Of a stretch of 9,034 bases of DNA, positions 1-7,003 are shown in pieces (the stretch's first letter is position 1; each line of letters opens with the position of its first letter). Source of the stretch: an uncultured Roseburia sp. Its GTDB lineage: Bacteria; Bacillota; Clostridia; Lachnospirales; Lachnospiraceae. The notes beneath the pieces were generated by a model. It saw only the letters and a list, made by a program, of their open reading frames with translations. It did not search any database and had not been told where the DNA came from. Location of the stretch: positions 1 to 9,034 of the forward strand of contig UQAQ01000059.1 of NCBI GenBank assembly GCA_900539115.1, written 5' to 3'. The position numbers were made by a program, and so were the translations under genes.

Positions 1-24
1 CCTGTTTAAAACAGGAAGCGTCAT
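1..24 (-). CDS. tnpB: IS66 TnpB accessory protein, N-terminal fragment
   Basis: Only the first eight codons are visible (MTLPVLNR). The ATG overlaps the tnpA stop codon as ATGA, the usual tight coupling of tnpA and tnpB in IS66. In this family TnpB is a protein of about 115 residues needed for transposition together with TnpA and TnpC. The identification rests on position and overlap, because the diagnostic part of the protein lies beyond the edge. Confidence 0.6.
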
Positions 25-386
25 TTAACATCGGCAACCACCCGCAACACTTTTTTCAGCAATTCATCAGAAGTAGATTCTGTTATGCGAAGTGTAATTC
101 CGTTTATGATCATTTCTAATGATGAATCGGATGACAGTGTTTCTTTCTTTAACTGCTCCATCTGCACAGGAACAATGCTTTGATGTACCGGTTCTTTCTG
201 CATTTGATCCAGACAGGCTTTGCGGACTTGCGAAAGCCTGTAATAATAATTCGCCTTAGAGATAGCATGTGTATGGCACCATTCATCGACTGACATTCCA
301 TTGGGACGCGACTGGCAGTCGCGTATCTGGTCGGCCCATTCCATCAGCCGGTACTGGCGTGCCACTGTAGCTGTTTCTATTTCCAT
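21..386 (-). CDS. tnpA: IS66 family accessory protein TnpA (helix-turn-helix)
   Basis: A 121-residue protein of the IS66 TnpA type. These are small helix-turn-helix proteins encoded first in the tnpA-tnpB-tnpC transposition operon. The segment from MEWADQIRDCQSRP through VDEWCHTH to KANYYYRL (about residues 15-54) is the characteristic N-terminal part. The C-terminal stretch around IINGITLRI also fits the family. I chose the ATG at 386 because GGAGG lies eight bases before it. An in-frame ATG 33 bases further upstream lacks a comparable site and lengthens the protein beyond the conserved start. The reading frame is intact, so this gene shows no sign of decay. It points left, the same direction as the neighbouring operon, but belongs to the inserted element. 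Confidence 0.9.
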   Translation of the reverse strand: MEIETATVARQYRLMEWADQIRDCQSRPNGMSVDEWCHTHAISKANYYYRLSQVRKACLDQMQKEPVHQSIVPVQMEQLKKETLSSDSSLEMIINGITLRITESTSDELLKKVLRVVADVK

Positions 387-500
387 AGTCGTTTCCTCCA
401 TTGCAGTCCAAAAAGTCAAAAACTAAACTTTTTAGACGAATTGATTTGTTGTTGAGACTATTGTTGCACAAAAATGGAGGGATGACAATGTACGGACTAT

Positions 501-511
501 GGAGCGGTTAC
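501..511 (-). repeat. IS66 terminal inverted-repeat end (one copy visible)
   Basis: On the minus strand the element starts GTAACCGCTCCATAGTCCG and leads into tnpA. GTAA is the usual first tetranucleotide of IS66 ends. The partner repeat is outside the window, so the length of the repeat cannot be determined. Confidence 0.65.
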
Positions 512-515
512 GAAT

Positions 516-577
516 AAAAACCACTTGCTTTTCCAACAGTATAGCATGGTATACTTGGAAATGCAAGTGGTTTTTTT
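516..577 (-). terminator. Strong bidirectional rho-independent terminator after the operon
   Basis: The left arm (516-536) and right arm (555-575) pair over 21 positions with one mismatch. A second 5-bp stem (gtata at 539-543, tatac at 550-554) closes a six-base loop. The stem is flanked by an A run on one side and a seven-T run (571-577) on the other, so it can terminate transcription in both directions. It begins about 30 bases past the stop of the last LRR gene and marks the operon end. The IS66 end lies four bases beyond it, and the predicted target duplication overlaps the A run. Confidence 0.9.
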
Positions 578-606
578 ACTTTAAAAATAACTTGTTCACT
601 CTACAA

Positions 607-1734
607 TTATATGATTGTCGTTTTTTTCTTAGATGCTTTTATTTTCTTTTGATACACACCATCCTTTGAAACGATGCAACCCCAATTATTTTTGTTGAAA
701 TTTTTTCGAATCCAGCTTGATTTCGCTTTCATTTTCACTTTCTTTAATGTCTGAATGTTTTCTAAATTCGTCAGATTTCGAATGTCAAGACTGGTATTAT
801 CCACAAGGTAATAAAGTGTGGATATATTATTTTTCTTGGGGAACTGAATCTTACAACTCATGTTTTTCTTGGGCTGATAATAAGTATACCTTGCCTTTTC
901 CTTTCGAATTGACTTTCCAGTGTACACTTTTACAGACTTAAGTTTTGTATTATTTTTCAAATTCAGTGTCGGCGGAACAATGTTTCCCAGCTCTAGGTCT
1001 TTCAATTTTTTATTTTTAGAAAGATTAAGTTTCTTCAATTTCTGATTGGTTCCGTCCGGTAAAACGATACGCATTACTTCCAATCTAGGCATCTTTTCTG
1101 GCTTTATCTCATCCCCCTTAATACCAATATTGTCCAAATGAAAATAGGTCAATTGGGAAAGTGGAAACTCTGAATTAACTTTGTCATAGGATACTTCTCC
1201 TGCTTTAGAACTCCTTATCCATATCTTTTTCAAGTTGACATTATTTTTAAAAGAACCTCGTATCGTTTCATATTTCGCAATTCGAACTTCCTCTAGATTA
1301 AAAAAATATTCCACTCCTTTTACATCCATAATAGCATTATCTGAAGAAAAGTTAGAGATAAATGTTTTCTTATCCTTGCTACTAATCTTGTAATCATCTT
1401 TTCTCTCAATTTCAGGAGCAAAAGAATACAAAGAGCCATCATTCATATCTTCTTCGTACCAATAAGAAGATTTATTGGGTCCTTCTACACTAAAATCCAT
1501 ATAGTAGATGTCTTCTCTTTCTTCCCGACTCAACACACCATCTTTGTTAATATCCAATGCATGACTTACATATTGACGAAATGTTTCATCCGGAAAATGT
1601 GTCGCATTCAATGGAATCTCCTGCATATATTCCGAATTTACCTCTGCTGCCCGAGCTGGTTCCACCGAATTTATCTGCCATACTAGTGTGCACAAAAGTC
1701 CGGTTAAAAGTAGTTTAGTAAATATTTTTTTCAT
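607..1734 (-). CDS. Secreted leucine-rich-repeat protein with EF-hand/dockerin-like calcium loop
   Basis: A 375-residue predicted exoprotein. It starts at the ATG at 1734, preceded by AAGGAGG; an in-frame upstream ATG at 1818 has no ribosome site and would bury the signal peptide. Residues 1-30 are a Sec signal peptide with likely cleavage after ARA. Residues 47-72 contain FPDETFRQYV followed by DINKDGVLSREE, a complete EF-hand/dockerin-type loop (D61, N63, D65, S69, E72), as seen at the head of many clostridial LRR proteins. Degenerate leucine-rich repeats follow (about 136-272), clearest at KLKKLNLSKNKKLKDLEL. The C-terminal part (294-345) aligns without gaps to the neighbouring LRR protein. 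There is no LPXTG or C-terminal membrane helix. It is last in the run, 176 bases behind the previous gene and ahead of a strong terminator. The role is unknown; binding to a protein or glycan is a reasonable guess. Confidence 0.85.
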   Translation of the reverse strand: MKKIFTKLLLTGLLCTLVWQINSVEPARAAEVNSEYMQEIPLNATHFPDETFRQYVSHALDINKDGVLSREEREDIYYMDFSVEGPNKSSYWYEEDMNDGSLYSFAPEIERKDDYKISSKDKKTFISNFSSDNAIMDVKGVEYFFNLEEVRIAKYETIRGSFKNNVNLKKIWIRSSKAGEVSYDKVNSEFPLSQLTYFHLDNIGIKGDEIKPEKMPRLEVMRIVLPDGTNQKLKKLNLSKNKKLKDLELGNIVPPTLNLKNNTKLKSVKVYTGKSIRKEKARYTYYQPKKNMSCKIQFPKKNNISTLYYLVDNTSLDIRNLTNLENIQTLKKVKMKAKSSWIRKNFNKNNWGCIVSKDGVYQKKIKASKKKTTII

Positions 1735-1806
1735 AGGTTTTTCCTCCTTTTTTATGGATAACTTGTTCAAAAATTCCCATATTTTATACTTATTGCTGTT
1801 CAACGT

Positions 1807-1843
1807 ATCTATCGCCAAACAATTCGTCCAAATATTGATAGAT
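1807..1843. repeat. Small inverted repeat upstream of the last LRR gene
   Basis: The arms atctatc (1807-1813) and gatagat (1837-1843) are perfect 7-bp inverted repeats 23 bases apart. They lie between two LRR genes, about 75-110 bases before the start at 1734. They could form an RNA stem in the leader or an operator. With arms this short, chance is a real possibility. Confidence 0.3.
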
Positions 1844-1874
1844 TCATTTTTTCTACAATGCTACTAATTTCAAG

Positions 1875-1904
1875 ATTGCGAACGAGCTTAACGAGTTTCG
1901 CAAT
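1875..1904. repeat. Stem-loop in the intergenic gap between the two LRR genes
   Basis: The arms attgcgaa (1875-1882) and ttcgcaat (1897-1904) pair perfectly around a 14-base loop that contains the direct repeat acgag twice. It begins just after the stop of the 292-residue LRR gene. No T run follows on the minus strand, so it is not a standard terminator. It could be an mRNA 3'-end stabiliser, a processing site or a dispersed repeat unit. It is noticeably richer in G+C than its surroundings. Confidence 0.45.
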
Positions 1905-1910
1905 TACCTA

Positions 1911-2789
1911 TTACCATGAATAATCCGACCAAATTCGATATCCATAAGAACAATCTTTATCTTTTGTAGGTTTCAAAAGCACCATATTCTTGCTCTTTTT
2001 TTCTTTCAATTTCTTTTGTAAAAAGCCTTCGCTATATACTTTAAGTTTCTTTTTATTTTTCTTATACCATTTTTTTGATACTTTTGCTGAAGTATCCTTT
2101 GCAATATACAACTCTTTTAAAGATACCAATTTAGACAAATCAACAAGTTTATCCGAAGAATAATACTCCAATTTTTTTATCTTATTATTTTGTGCAAATT
2201 TCACCTTACAACTTTGCTCCGGATATTTAAAAAACGTGTCTTCTTCACATTCTCCAGTTTTCAAATTTGTCAAACAGCTTTCTTCACCATTTTGCACTGC
2301 AACCTCTGTTAATTCCTTGTTTTGAGATAAATCCAATGTCTTAATCTTGGTATTCCGGATTACAATTTTTCTCAGCTTTTTGTTACTAGTCACATTTAAA
2401 CTTTTAGTGTTACAATTGTCCAACACCAATGTCTTTAATTTTTTTGCTTTGGACATATCCAGTTTTTTTACTGAAATTCCCTGTAACGTTACCGTTTCCA
2501 TTTTTTCCATCTTTAACATGGTTTCAATTTCAGATTGAGTAAGCTTAGCACATCCACTGTTCTCATAATGACCATTCAGTAACTCGGCCTTTTTACCTTC
2601 AGTACGTACATCTACCGTTACCCATTCTTCGGGCAACTCGGTCTTTTTACCTTCAGTATCTACACGTACCTTTACTGTTTTCCATTCTTTGGATAACTCC
2701 GCTTTACTTAATCTAGGAACTCCCATAATAGAGAGGATTGCCATGCTGCAGAGTAAAATCATAGCTCTTTTCTTTATCATTTTCCTCAC
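1911..2789 (-). CDS. Secreted leucine-rich-repeat protein with duplicated N-terminal motif
   Basis: A 292-residue predicted exoprotein, related to the next gene downstream. The start is either a GTG at 2789, which overlaps the previous stop as GTGA, or the ATG at 2780, which has GAGGA close in front; both keep the signal peptide (about residues 1-30, cleavage near SKA). Residues 35-52 and 55-70 are near-duplicates built on EW.TV.VR..TEGKK.EL. Residues 95-165 hold short leucine-rich repeats of the L.L.N...LDLS.NK.L type. Residues 194-245 align without gaps to residues 294-345 of the downstream LRR protein, including CK.xF, I..L and W..KN. The C-terminus is very Lys-rich. No anchor motif is visible. 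The overlap with the preceding gene indicates co-transcription and translational coupling. Function unknown. Confidence 0.85.
   Translation of the reverse strand: MRKMIKKRAMILLCSMAILSIMGVPRLSKAELSKEWKTVKVRVDTEGKKTELPEEWVTVDVRTEGKKAELLNGHYENSGCAKLTQSEIETMLKMEKMETVTLQGISVKKLDMSKAKKLKTLVLDNCNTKSLNVTSNKKLRKIVIRNTKIKTLDLSQNKELTEVAVQNGEESCLTNLKTGECEEDTFFKYPEQSCKVKFAQNNKIKKLEYYSSDKLVDLSKLVSLKELYIAKDTSAKVSKKWYKKNKKKLKVYSEGFLQKKLKEKKSKNMVLLKPTKDKDCSYGYRIWSDYSW
2580..2687 (-). repeat. In-frame tandem duplication inside the LRR gene
   Basis: Two copies of an approximately 50-base unit encode residues 35-52 and 55-70. The DNA is also clearly similar (both contain ctttttaccttcagta), so the duplication is fairly recent. 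The copies differ by a one-codon indel and several substitutions, so they have begun to diverge. Confidence 0.75.
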
Positions 2790-3742
2790 TTTCTTATTAC
2801 TAATAATTGTTGTGCCTCGCCATCGTACCGTCCCTTTGAATACAATGCATATACTTCTTTTTTATTTGCAACTGCAAAACTTATCATCTGCTTATCATAA
2901 AAGTCAGATTGATTCACTCCCATAATATCAATAAATGTACCTTTTCCTTTTACCTGATATATTCCTCCCTGATAGCCCACATACAAACTCCCACTATTTT
3001 CAGAAAGAACAAATCCACAATCGGTAACAGACTCTTCTCCTTCTTTCTGCTCCACTCTCTGTCGAATCGAGGACAAATCCATTTTATATTTTTCCTTTTT
3101 TCCTGAAGATGCTTCATAAATCCGAATCACGTCTGTTTCCTTTGCATTCTTCGTATACCGATATGCATAAACCGTATTTTTTATAATCTGACAACTATCT
3201 CCCATATTTTTCTTTTTCCAACGAATTTTTTGACTCTTTTTATCAATCATGATAGCTGTATTTTTCTCTGTTTTCTTTTCCTCAAATAGCAGAAAAATGA
3301 GATTTTTTCCAACTTGTTGTGCCTGTTTAATCTTCGACGCAGCTGCCAACAATTTTGTATTTTTAATGACAATCTTTTTTGTCACCTTTCCGTTTGCATT
3401 ATGCGTTTTTATGGTTTTTACATCCGGGGAAACTTCAATGTATCCGTCTCCATCCGGAAACACCGTAAAATATTTCTTTTCTCCTTTTTGAATTGAAAAA
3501 GAATCTTTCACCATCTTCGTCATCCATTTATTGTTTTGAAAAACTGCCTTCTGATTGATACTATCTTCATCTTTGTAATAGGCACAGAGTTTTCCCTTTT
3601 GCACGCACAATTGATTCATCCTCATATCAGCCAGAGGTAATGGATGAATCTTCGATTCACATTTTCCAGTTTGCACTCTTATCCCAATTGTCACAAAAAA
3701 TGCCAACAGAAATGTCAATATAGTAAATAATTTTCTTTTCAT
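2786..3742 (-). CDS. Secreted protein of unknown function, probable beta-propeller-like repeats
   Basis: A 318-residue protein with a good ribosome site (AAGGAAGGAAG) before the ATG at 3742. Residues 1-28 form a Sec signal peptide (MKRK, then a hydrophobic core). Cys28 is not in a proper lipobox because Lys precedes it, so lipoprotein processing is unlikely. The rest alternates short beta-strand-like segments with polar turns, for example KNLIFLLFEE, AIMIDKKSQKIRWKKK, NTVYAYRYTKNA, DVIRIYEASSGKK, GSLYVGYQGGIYQVKG and KEVYALYSKG. This resembles PQQ/WD-like propeller blades, but I see no diagnostic motif and cannot assign a family. The gene lies 34 bases after the protease gene and overlaps the following LRR gene by four bases, so it belongs to the secreted-protein part of the run. 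A substrate-binding or accessory role is conjecture. Confidence 0.8.
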   Translation of the reverse strand: MKRKLFTILTFLLAFFVTIGIRVQTGKCESKIHPLPLADMRMNQLCVQKGKLCAYYKDEDSINQKAVFQNNKWMTKMVKDSFSIQKGEKKYFTVFPDGDGYIEVSPDVKTIKTHNANGKVTKKIVIKNTKLLAAASKIKQAQQVGKNLIFLLFEEKKTEKNTAIMIDKKSQKIRWKKKNMGDSCQIIKNTVYAYRYTKNAKETDVIRIYEASSGKKEKYKMDLSSIRQRVEQKEGEESVTDCGFVLSENSGSLYVGYQGGIYQVKGKGTFIDIMGVNQSDFYDKQMISFAVANKKEVYALYSKGRYDGEAQQLLVIRK

Positions 3743-3776
3743 ATGTTTTCTTCCTTCCTTCAGATATAATAAGTTA

Positions 3777-5771
3777 TTATTTGTAAGTCATATATTTAGG
3801 TTGTTCCGTAAAATTAAGCAACGTATAAAAAGTTGGTGAATCACACCCCACATTATTTCTCATATTATCAGAGAGACCTCTAACCTTCCATGTGCTTCCC
3901 GCATTTTTATATCCTGTATCAGGATCATAATCTCTACAATCTCCTCTAGAATTACTAAGAAATGTTTTTATCGATTTTTTTGAAACGGCCGTTGCTGTTT
4001 CAAATCTCTCTCTACATTTGTCACTTGCATCTGCCCACCCATTTTTGTCGCCATGATCAAGATGTTCCCAAACATTTTTATTCCCATGTTTCACATATGC
4101 CCACACACTGTGAGCATATGTATCTGTAGCTGTATGAAGTGCCATGCCCAATACAAATAAACTTTTATTATGATTTGAAGGGGTCGCTAACATAGTTGCC
4201 CAATCTACATTTTGAACAGCATTTAACAAGTATGAGGCTTCAGAAACTCCTATATTCCCTGGTACATAAACCGAAGATAATGATACCTCTTCTCGAATTG
4301 CTTTTGCAAGATAGGTAACGTATAAATAACTTCCTACATAATTATCGGCTTTATAACCTCCATGCCACTCTGGATGCGCCGTCAATCCACTAACTCCACT
4401 CAGACTTGAATCCGGATAAACAGCCCCTGACTTGATAATTGAAATCTCTTGACTTGACAATTGACTATTCTCAACCATGGAATTATGATCAGAATAACTC
4501 CAACTTCCTTCAACACTATCATCTACTTCACGCGTCGTTAATTCAGATACATTTTTAATCACTTTACAATGATTTATTTCCGCATCTTTGTATTCTTTTT
4601 TATATTCTTCATACATTTCCATTGCATAAGATATATCAAGTATACCTTCTCCACTTCCTTTACCGCAAACAGTTTTATTTGCACACTCTAATAACAATTG
4701 ACGTATAAACTCATTTGACACTGTTAAATCTTTTTCCCATATCAAAGATGCTGCTGCCACAACGTGCGGTACTGCCAAACTTGTACCAGATGAAACTAAT
4801 ACTCCTCCAAATCCACCTGTTGAGTGTATTTTTTCTCCTGGAGCAAGTATTTCAACTTCTTCTCCTTTTGCACTATAATCACTAATTTCTCCTTTACTAT
4901 TAACTGATCCAACAGCCATCACTTCCTTATATGCAGCAGGATACTCAACTTCACTGCCTGTGTTGCCTGCTGCTGCTACAATAAGTATTCCAGCATCGTA
5001 CGCATCTTTTATTGCTTTATGCAAAACAATTGAATCTTTAGTAGTCCCAAAGCTAATATTTATTATCTTCACCCCTTTATCAATTGCCCAATATATCCCA
5101 TTTACAACACGACTTATTGGCGCTTTGTTTGTATTGTCCAGTATTTTTGCAGAATATAACTCTACATTAGGGTTAAGCCCTTCTATTCCATAATCATTTT
5201 TTTTTGCTGCAATAATTCCTGCAACACTTGAGCCATGACCTGTAATATCTTGAAAAACCGGACTATTTTCTTCATCAGAAACCAAATTAATTGACTCCTC
5301 GACATCAATATCATTTCCTAAATCTACTCCAGAGTCTAACACCGCAACTTTTATTTTCTCATCTTTATTCTTTTTCTTAAAATTATAGTTTATAATATTA
5401 TAATTCCACTTTTTATTTAAACTATTTTTTTTATAATTCTTGGAATTATGACTTGCATGTACTTCCACCTCTTTCTCAATATAATTTATTTCATTATTAT
5501 TGCAAAGAGCTTTTGCCTCCTCTGAATTTAACTCAACTAATAATACTTTGTTTTTCTCTGTCAACTTATCTTTTCTACAACAATTTACATACTCTCCATT
5601 ATACTCATTTTTTAACTTCATAGCCTCCGTTTTATTTACAACAACTAAATAACTATTTCTTGTTTTATTTGATGCTTCTGCAACAAACCCATTTAAATTT
5701 GCTGCATTAGTATAAAAAGTAACTGTTATCATCAATATAATACAAACTATTTTTTTTGTGATTTTTCTCAT
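3777..5771 (-). CDS. Secreted subtilisin-like (S8) serine protease fused to a zinc phospholipase C-like domain
   Basis: A 664-residue preproenzyme; AGGAGG precedes the ATG at 5771. Residues 1-33 are a signal peptide. Residues 40-107 look like an inhibitor-I9 type propeptide (YLVVVNKTEA, VLLVELNSEEAKAL, INYIEKE). The S8 catalytic domain (about 138-385) has a full triad: Asp146 in VLDSGVD, His179 in TGHGSSVAG, Ser331 in SGTSLAVPH, with oxyanion Asn270 in AAAGN. The remaining 250 residues are not typical of subtilisins. They carry, in order, H429, D454 in GAVYPD, H466/H470, then LGMALHTATDTYAH (H546, D550, H554), then HLDHGD (H570, H573). This matches the order of zinc ligands in the bacterial phospholipase C / P1-nuclease fold. 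Family and catalytic residues of the protease are solid. The second domain is recognised from its motif pattern only, and its substrate is unknown. The gene starts 11 bases after the ligase gene. Confidence 0.9.
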   Translation of the reverse strand: MRKITKKIVCIILMITVTFYTNAANLNGFVAEASNKTRNSYLVVVNKTEAMKLKNEYNGEYVNCCRKDKLTEKNKVLLVELNSEEAKALCNNNEINYIEKEVEVHASHNSKNYKKNSLNKKWNYNIINYNFKKKNKDEKIKVAVLDSGVDLGNDIDVEESINLVSDEENSPVFQDITGHGSSVAGIIAAKKNDYGIEGLNPNVELYSAKILDNTNKAPISRVVNGIYWAIDKGVKIINISFGTTKDSIVLHKAIKDAYDAGILIVAAAGNTGSEVEYPAAYKEVMAVGSVNSKGEISDYSAKGEEVEILAPGEKIHSTGGFGGVLVSSGTSLAVPHVVAAASLIWEKDLTVSNEFIRQLLLECANKTVCGKGSGEGILDISYAMEMYEEYKKEYKDAEINHCKVIKNVSELTTREVDDSVEGSWSYSDHNSMVENSQLSSQEISIIKSGAVYPDSSLSGVSGLTAHPEWHGGYKADNYVGSYLYVTYLAKAIREEVSLSSVYVPGNIGVSEASYLLNAVQNVDWATMLATPSNHNKSLFVLGMALHTATDTYAHSVWAYVKHGNKNVWEHLDHGDKNGWADASDKCRERFETATAVSKKSIKTFLSNSRGDCRDYDPDTGYKNAGSTWKVRGLSDNMRNNVGCDSPTFYTLLNFTEQPKYMTYK

Positions 5772-5782
5772 TTTTTATCCTC

Positions 5783-7000
5783 CTATTTGTTCTCTTTGTA
5801 CTGGTTAAAAAACCAGCCACTTTTCCCCGTACATGGGTTTATTTGAATCTCATTACTATATTGGAATTTCCATTCAAACTCATCCTTCCACTCTTCTTGA
5901 AAGAGTTCAAGATACAGTTTTTCAAACTCGCCTTCTTCCATATCGGAATCCAATACCGTATTTATCAACAGCGAGTTTCTGCTTTGCTGTATCACTTGAA
6001 ACTGATAGATCATCTGCTCCATTGCCCCATTTATCCGCTCGACTGGCCCCAGTAGAACGTCCGGAAGCACTTTGCTTCCATCCGGCATACACAGCAAATC
6101 ATTTTTTCTCGCATGTTTTAACTCCAAACGGACAATCCCGTCGTTTCGTGATAGGATTCTTCCTATATCACCAATTCCATATCTCACAAAGGGCATCGCC
6201 CGGTTGTGCAAAGATGTAACATAAATATTTCCATATTCTCCATCCTTTACCGGCTGTCCTCTATCATCCATGATTTCAACATAGGTTGATTTGTCAAATA
6301 CCTGATAGGCTCCATCTTTTTCATATCCTATGGTATTTACCTCCATTGTTCCATAATGACATCTTACCGGACAATTAAATATATTTTCCAATTTCTGAGT
6401 GAGACCTTCCAATACCATTTCACCCGTTAATTCAATATATTTTAAACTTTTTAACGGAGAAAGTTTCTCCTTTGTTACTAACTGTATCAGCATTTCTGCA
6501 ATTCCGGGATGAAGTAGCAACCACGCCGGCTCAAAATCCTGCATTTTTTCATAGATTCGTATCATCTTGTCTTTGGTTAACTGCTTCTTTGAAAGGATCA
6601 TTTGATTGTTCTTAATGTCATATTCGTTTTCCAATACCATATTAAATAGACAAACTTTGTCTTTGGTACGTATTCCTGCACATCGATACCGTTCCATCCA
6701 CAAAGGTAAAAGAGACGCCGCCGTATCCTGTTTAGTCCAGTACACATCCAGATAAGTCCCGGTACTGCCGGAGGTATGACTGCGGGTCAATCGTTTCATC
6801 ACCAAATCTCCCAAATATTCCTCCGATATAAGCTTTTCCTGCTTTTGAACAATCGCATTTTTTTCTACCAAAGGGATTTTTTCCCAATTTATTCCCTTTT
6901 TTATCCACTCCGGAATTTCCGGATTCTTTTCTGCCAACTCGCGATAATACGGCACCGTTGTATATGCATGTTTTGCCATTTCAAACTTTCGTTGATTCAT
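5783..7000 (-). CDS. Adenylate-forming ligase, phenylacetate-CoA ligase/CapK (PaaK)-like
   Basis: A 405-residue cytoplasmic enzyme of the PaaK/CapK branch of the ANL superfamily. These enzymes activate a carboxylic acid with ATP and pass the acyl group to a thiol or another acceptor. Visible motifs in order are SHTSGSTGT (74-82, ATP phosphate loop), LTGEM (191-195), YGTMEV (216-221, adenine/Mg site), RYGIGDIG (273-280), HARKNDLL (296-303, a degenerate GRxxD hinge) and TGKSGW (391-396, likely the C-terminal catalytic lysine region). It is a little shorter than classical PaaK (about 430-440). The ATG at 7000 has AAGGAG inside the end of the carrier-protein gene, only three bases separate them, and the protease gene follows after 11 bases. 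The adjacent carrier makes the ACP thiol the likely acyl acceptor rather than free CoA. That is inference, and the substrate cannot be read from the sequence. Confidence 0.9.
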   Translation of the reverse strand: MNQRKFEMAKHAYTTVPYYRELAEKNPEIPEWIKKGINWEKIPLVEKNAIVQKQEKLISEEYLGDLVMKRLTRSHTSGSTGTYLDVYWTKQDTAASLLPLWMERYRCAGIRTKDKVCLFNMVLENEYDIKNNQMILSKKQLTKDKMIRIYEKMQDFEPAWLLLHPGIAEMLIQLVTKEKLSPLKSLKYIELTGEMVLEGLTQKLENIFNCPVRCHYGTMEVNTIGYEKDGAYQVFDKSTYVEIMDDRGQPVKDGEYGNIYVTSLHNRAMPFVRYGIGDIGRILSRNDGIVRLELKHARKNDLLCMPDGSKVLPDVLLGPVERINGAMEQMIYQFQVIQQSRNSLLINTVLDSDMEEGEFEKLYLELFQEEWKDEFEWKFQYSNEIQINPCTGKSGWFFNQYKENK

Positions 7001-7003
7001 GTT

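Larger units (their letters stand above)
1..511 (-). mobile_element. IS66-family insertion sequence, partial (5' end present)
   Basis: The element carries a complete tnpA and the first codons of tnpB, and runs off the left edge. Its outer end reads GTAACCGCTCC on the minus strand (501-511). IS66 elements typically begin with GTAA, and this sits about 125 bases upstream of tnpA, where the end is expected. IS66 duplicates 8 bp on insertion, so the flanking gaataaaa (512-519) is the predicted target duplication. The other end lies outside the window, so this cannot be confirmed here. The large tnpC transposase gene is also outside, so it is unknown whether the element is intact. Confidence 0.85.

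Noticed and set aside
1..15. Perfect 15-bp palindrome CCTGTTTAAAACAGG
   Set aside because: It falls within the first codons of tnpB and is explained by coding sequence; there is no second copy or regulatory context.
717..941. Plus-strand open frame inside the last LRR gene
   Set aside because: It is antisense to a gene with signal peptide, calcium loop and ribosome site, and its Ser/Phe-rich product has no recognisable features.
1735..1818. 28-residue upstream extension of the last LRR protein
   Set aside because: It has no ribosome site and would put a hydrophilic stretch before a clear signal peptide that has AAGGAGG at its own ATG.
3655..3742. Lipoprotein signal in the 318-residue secreted protein (Cys28)
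   Set aside because: The residues before Cys are Thr-Gly-Lys; Lys at -1 does not fit the lipobox.
4960..5193. Plus-strand open frame opposite the subtilisin catalytic domain
   Set aside because: The opposite strand carries conserved protease motifs, so this is a shadow frame.
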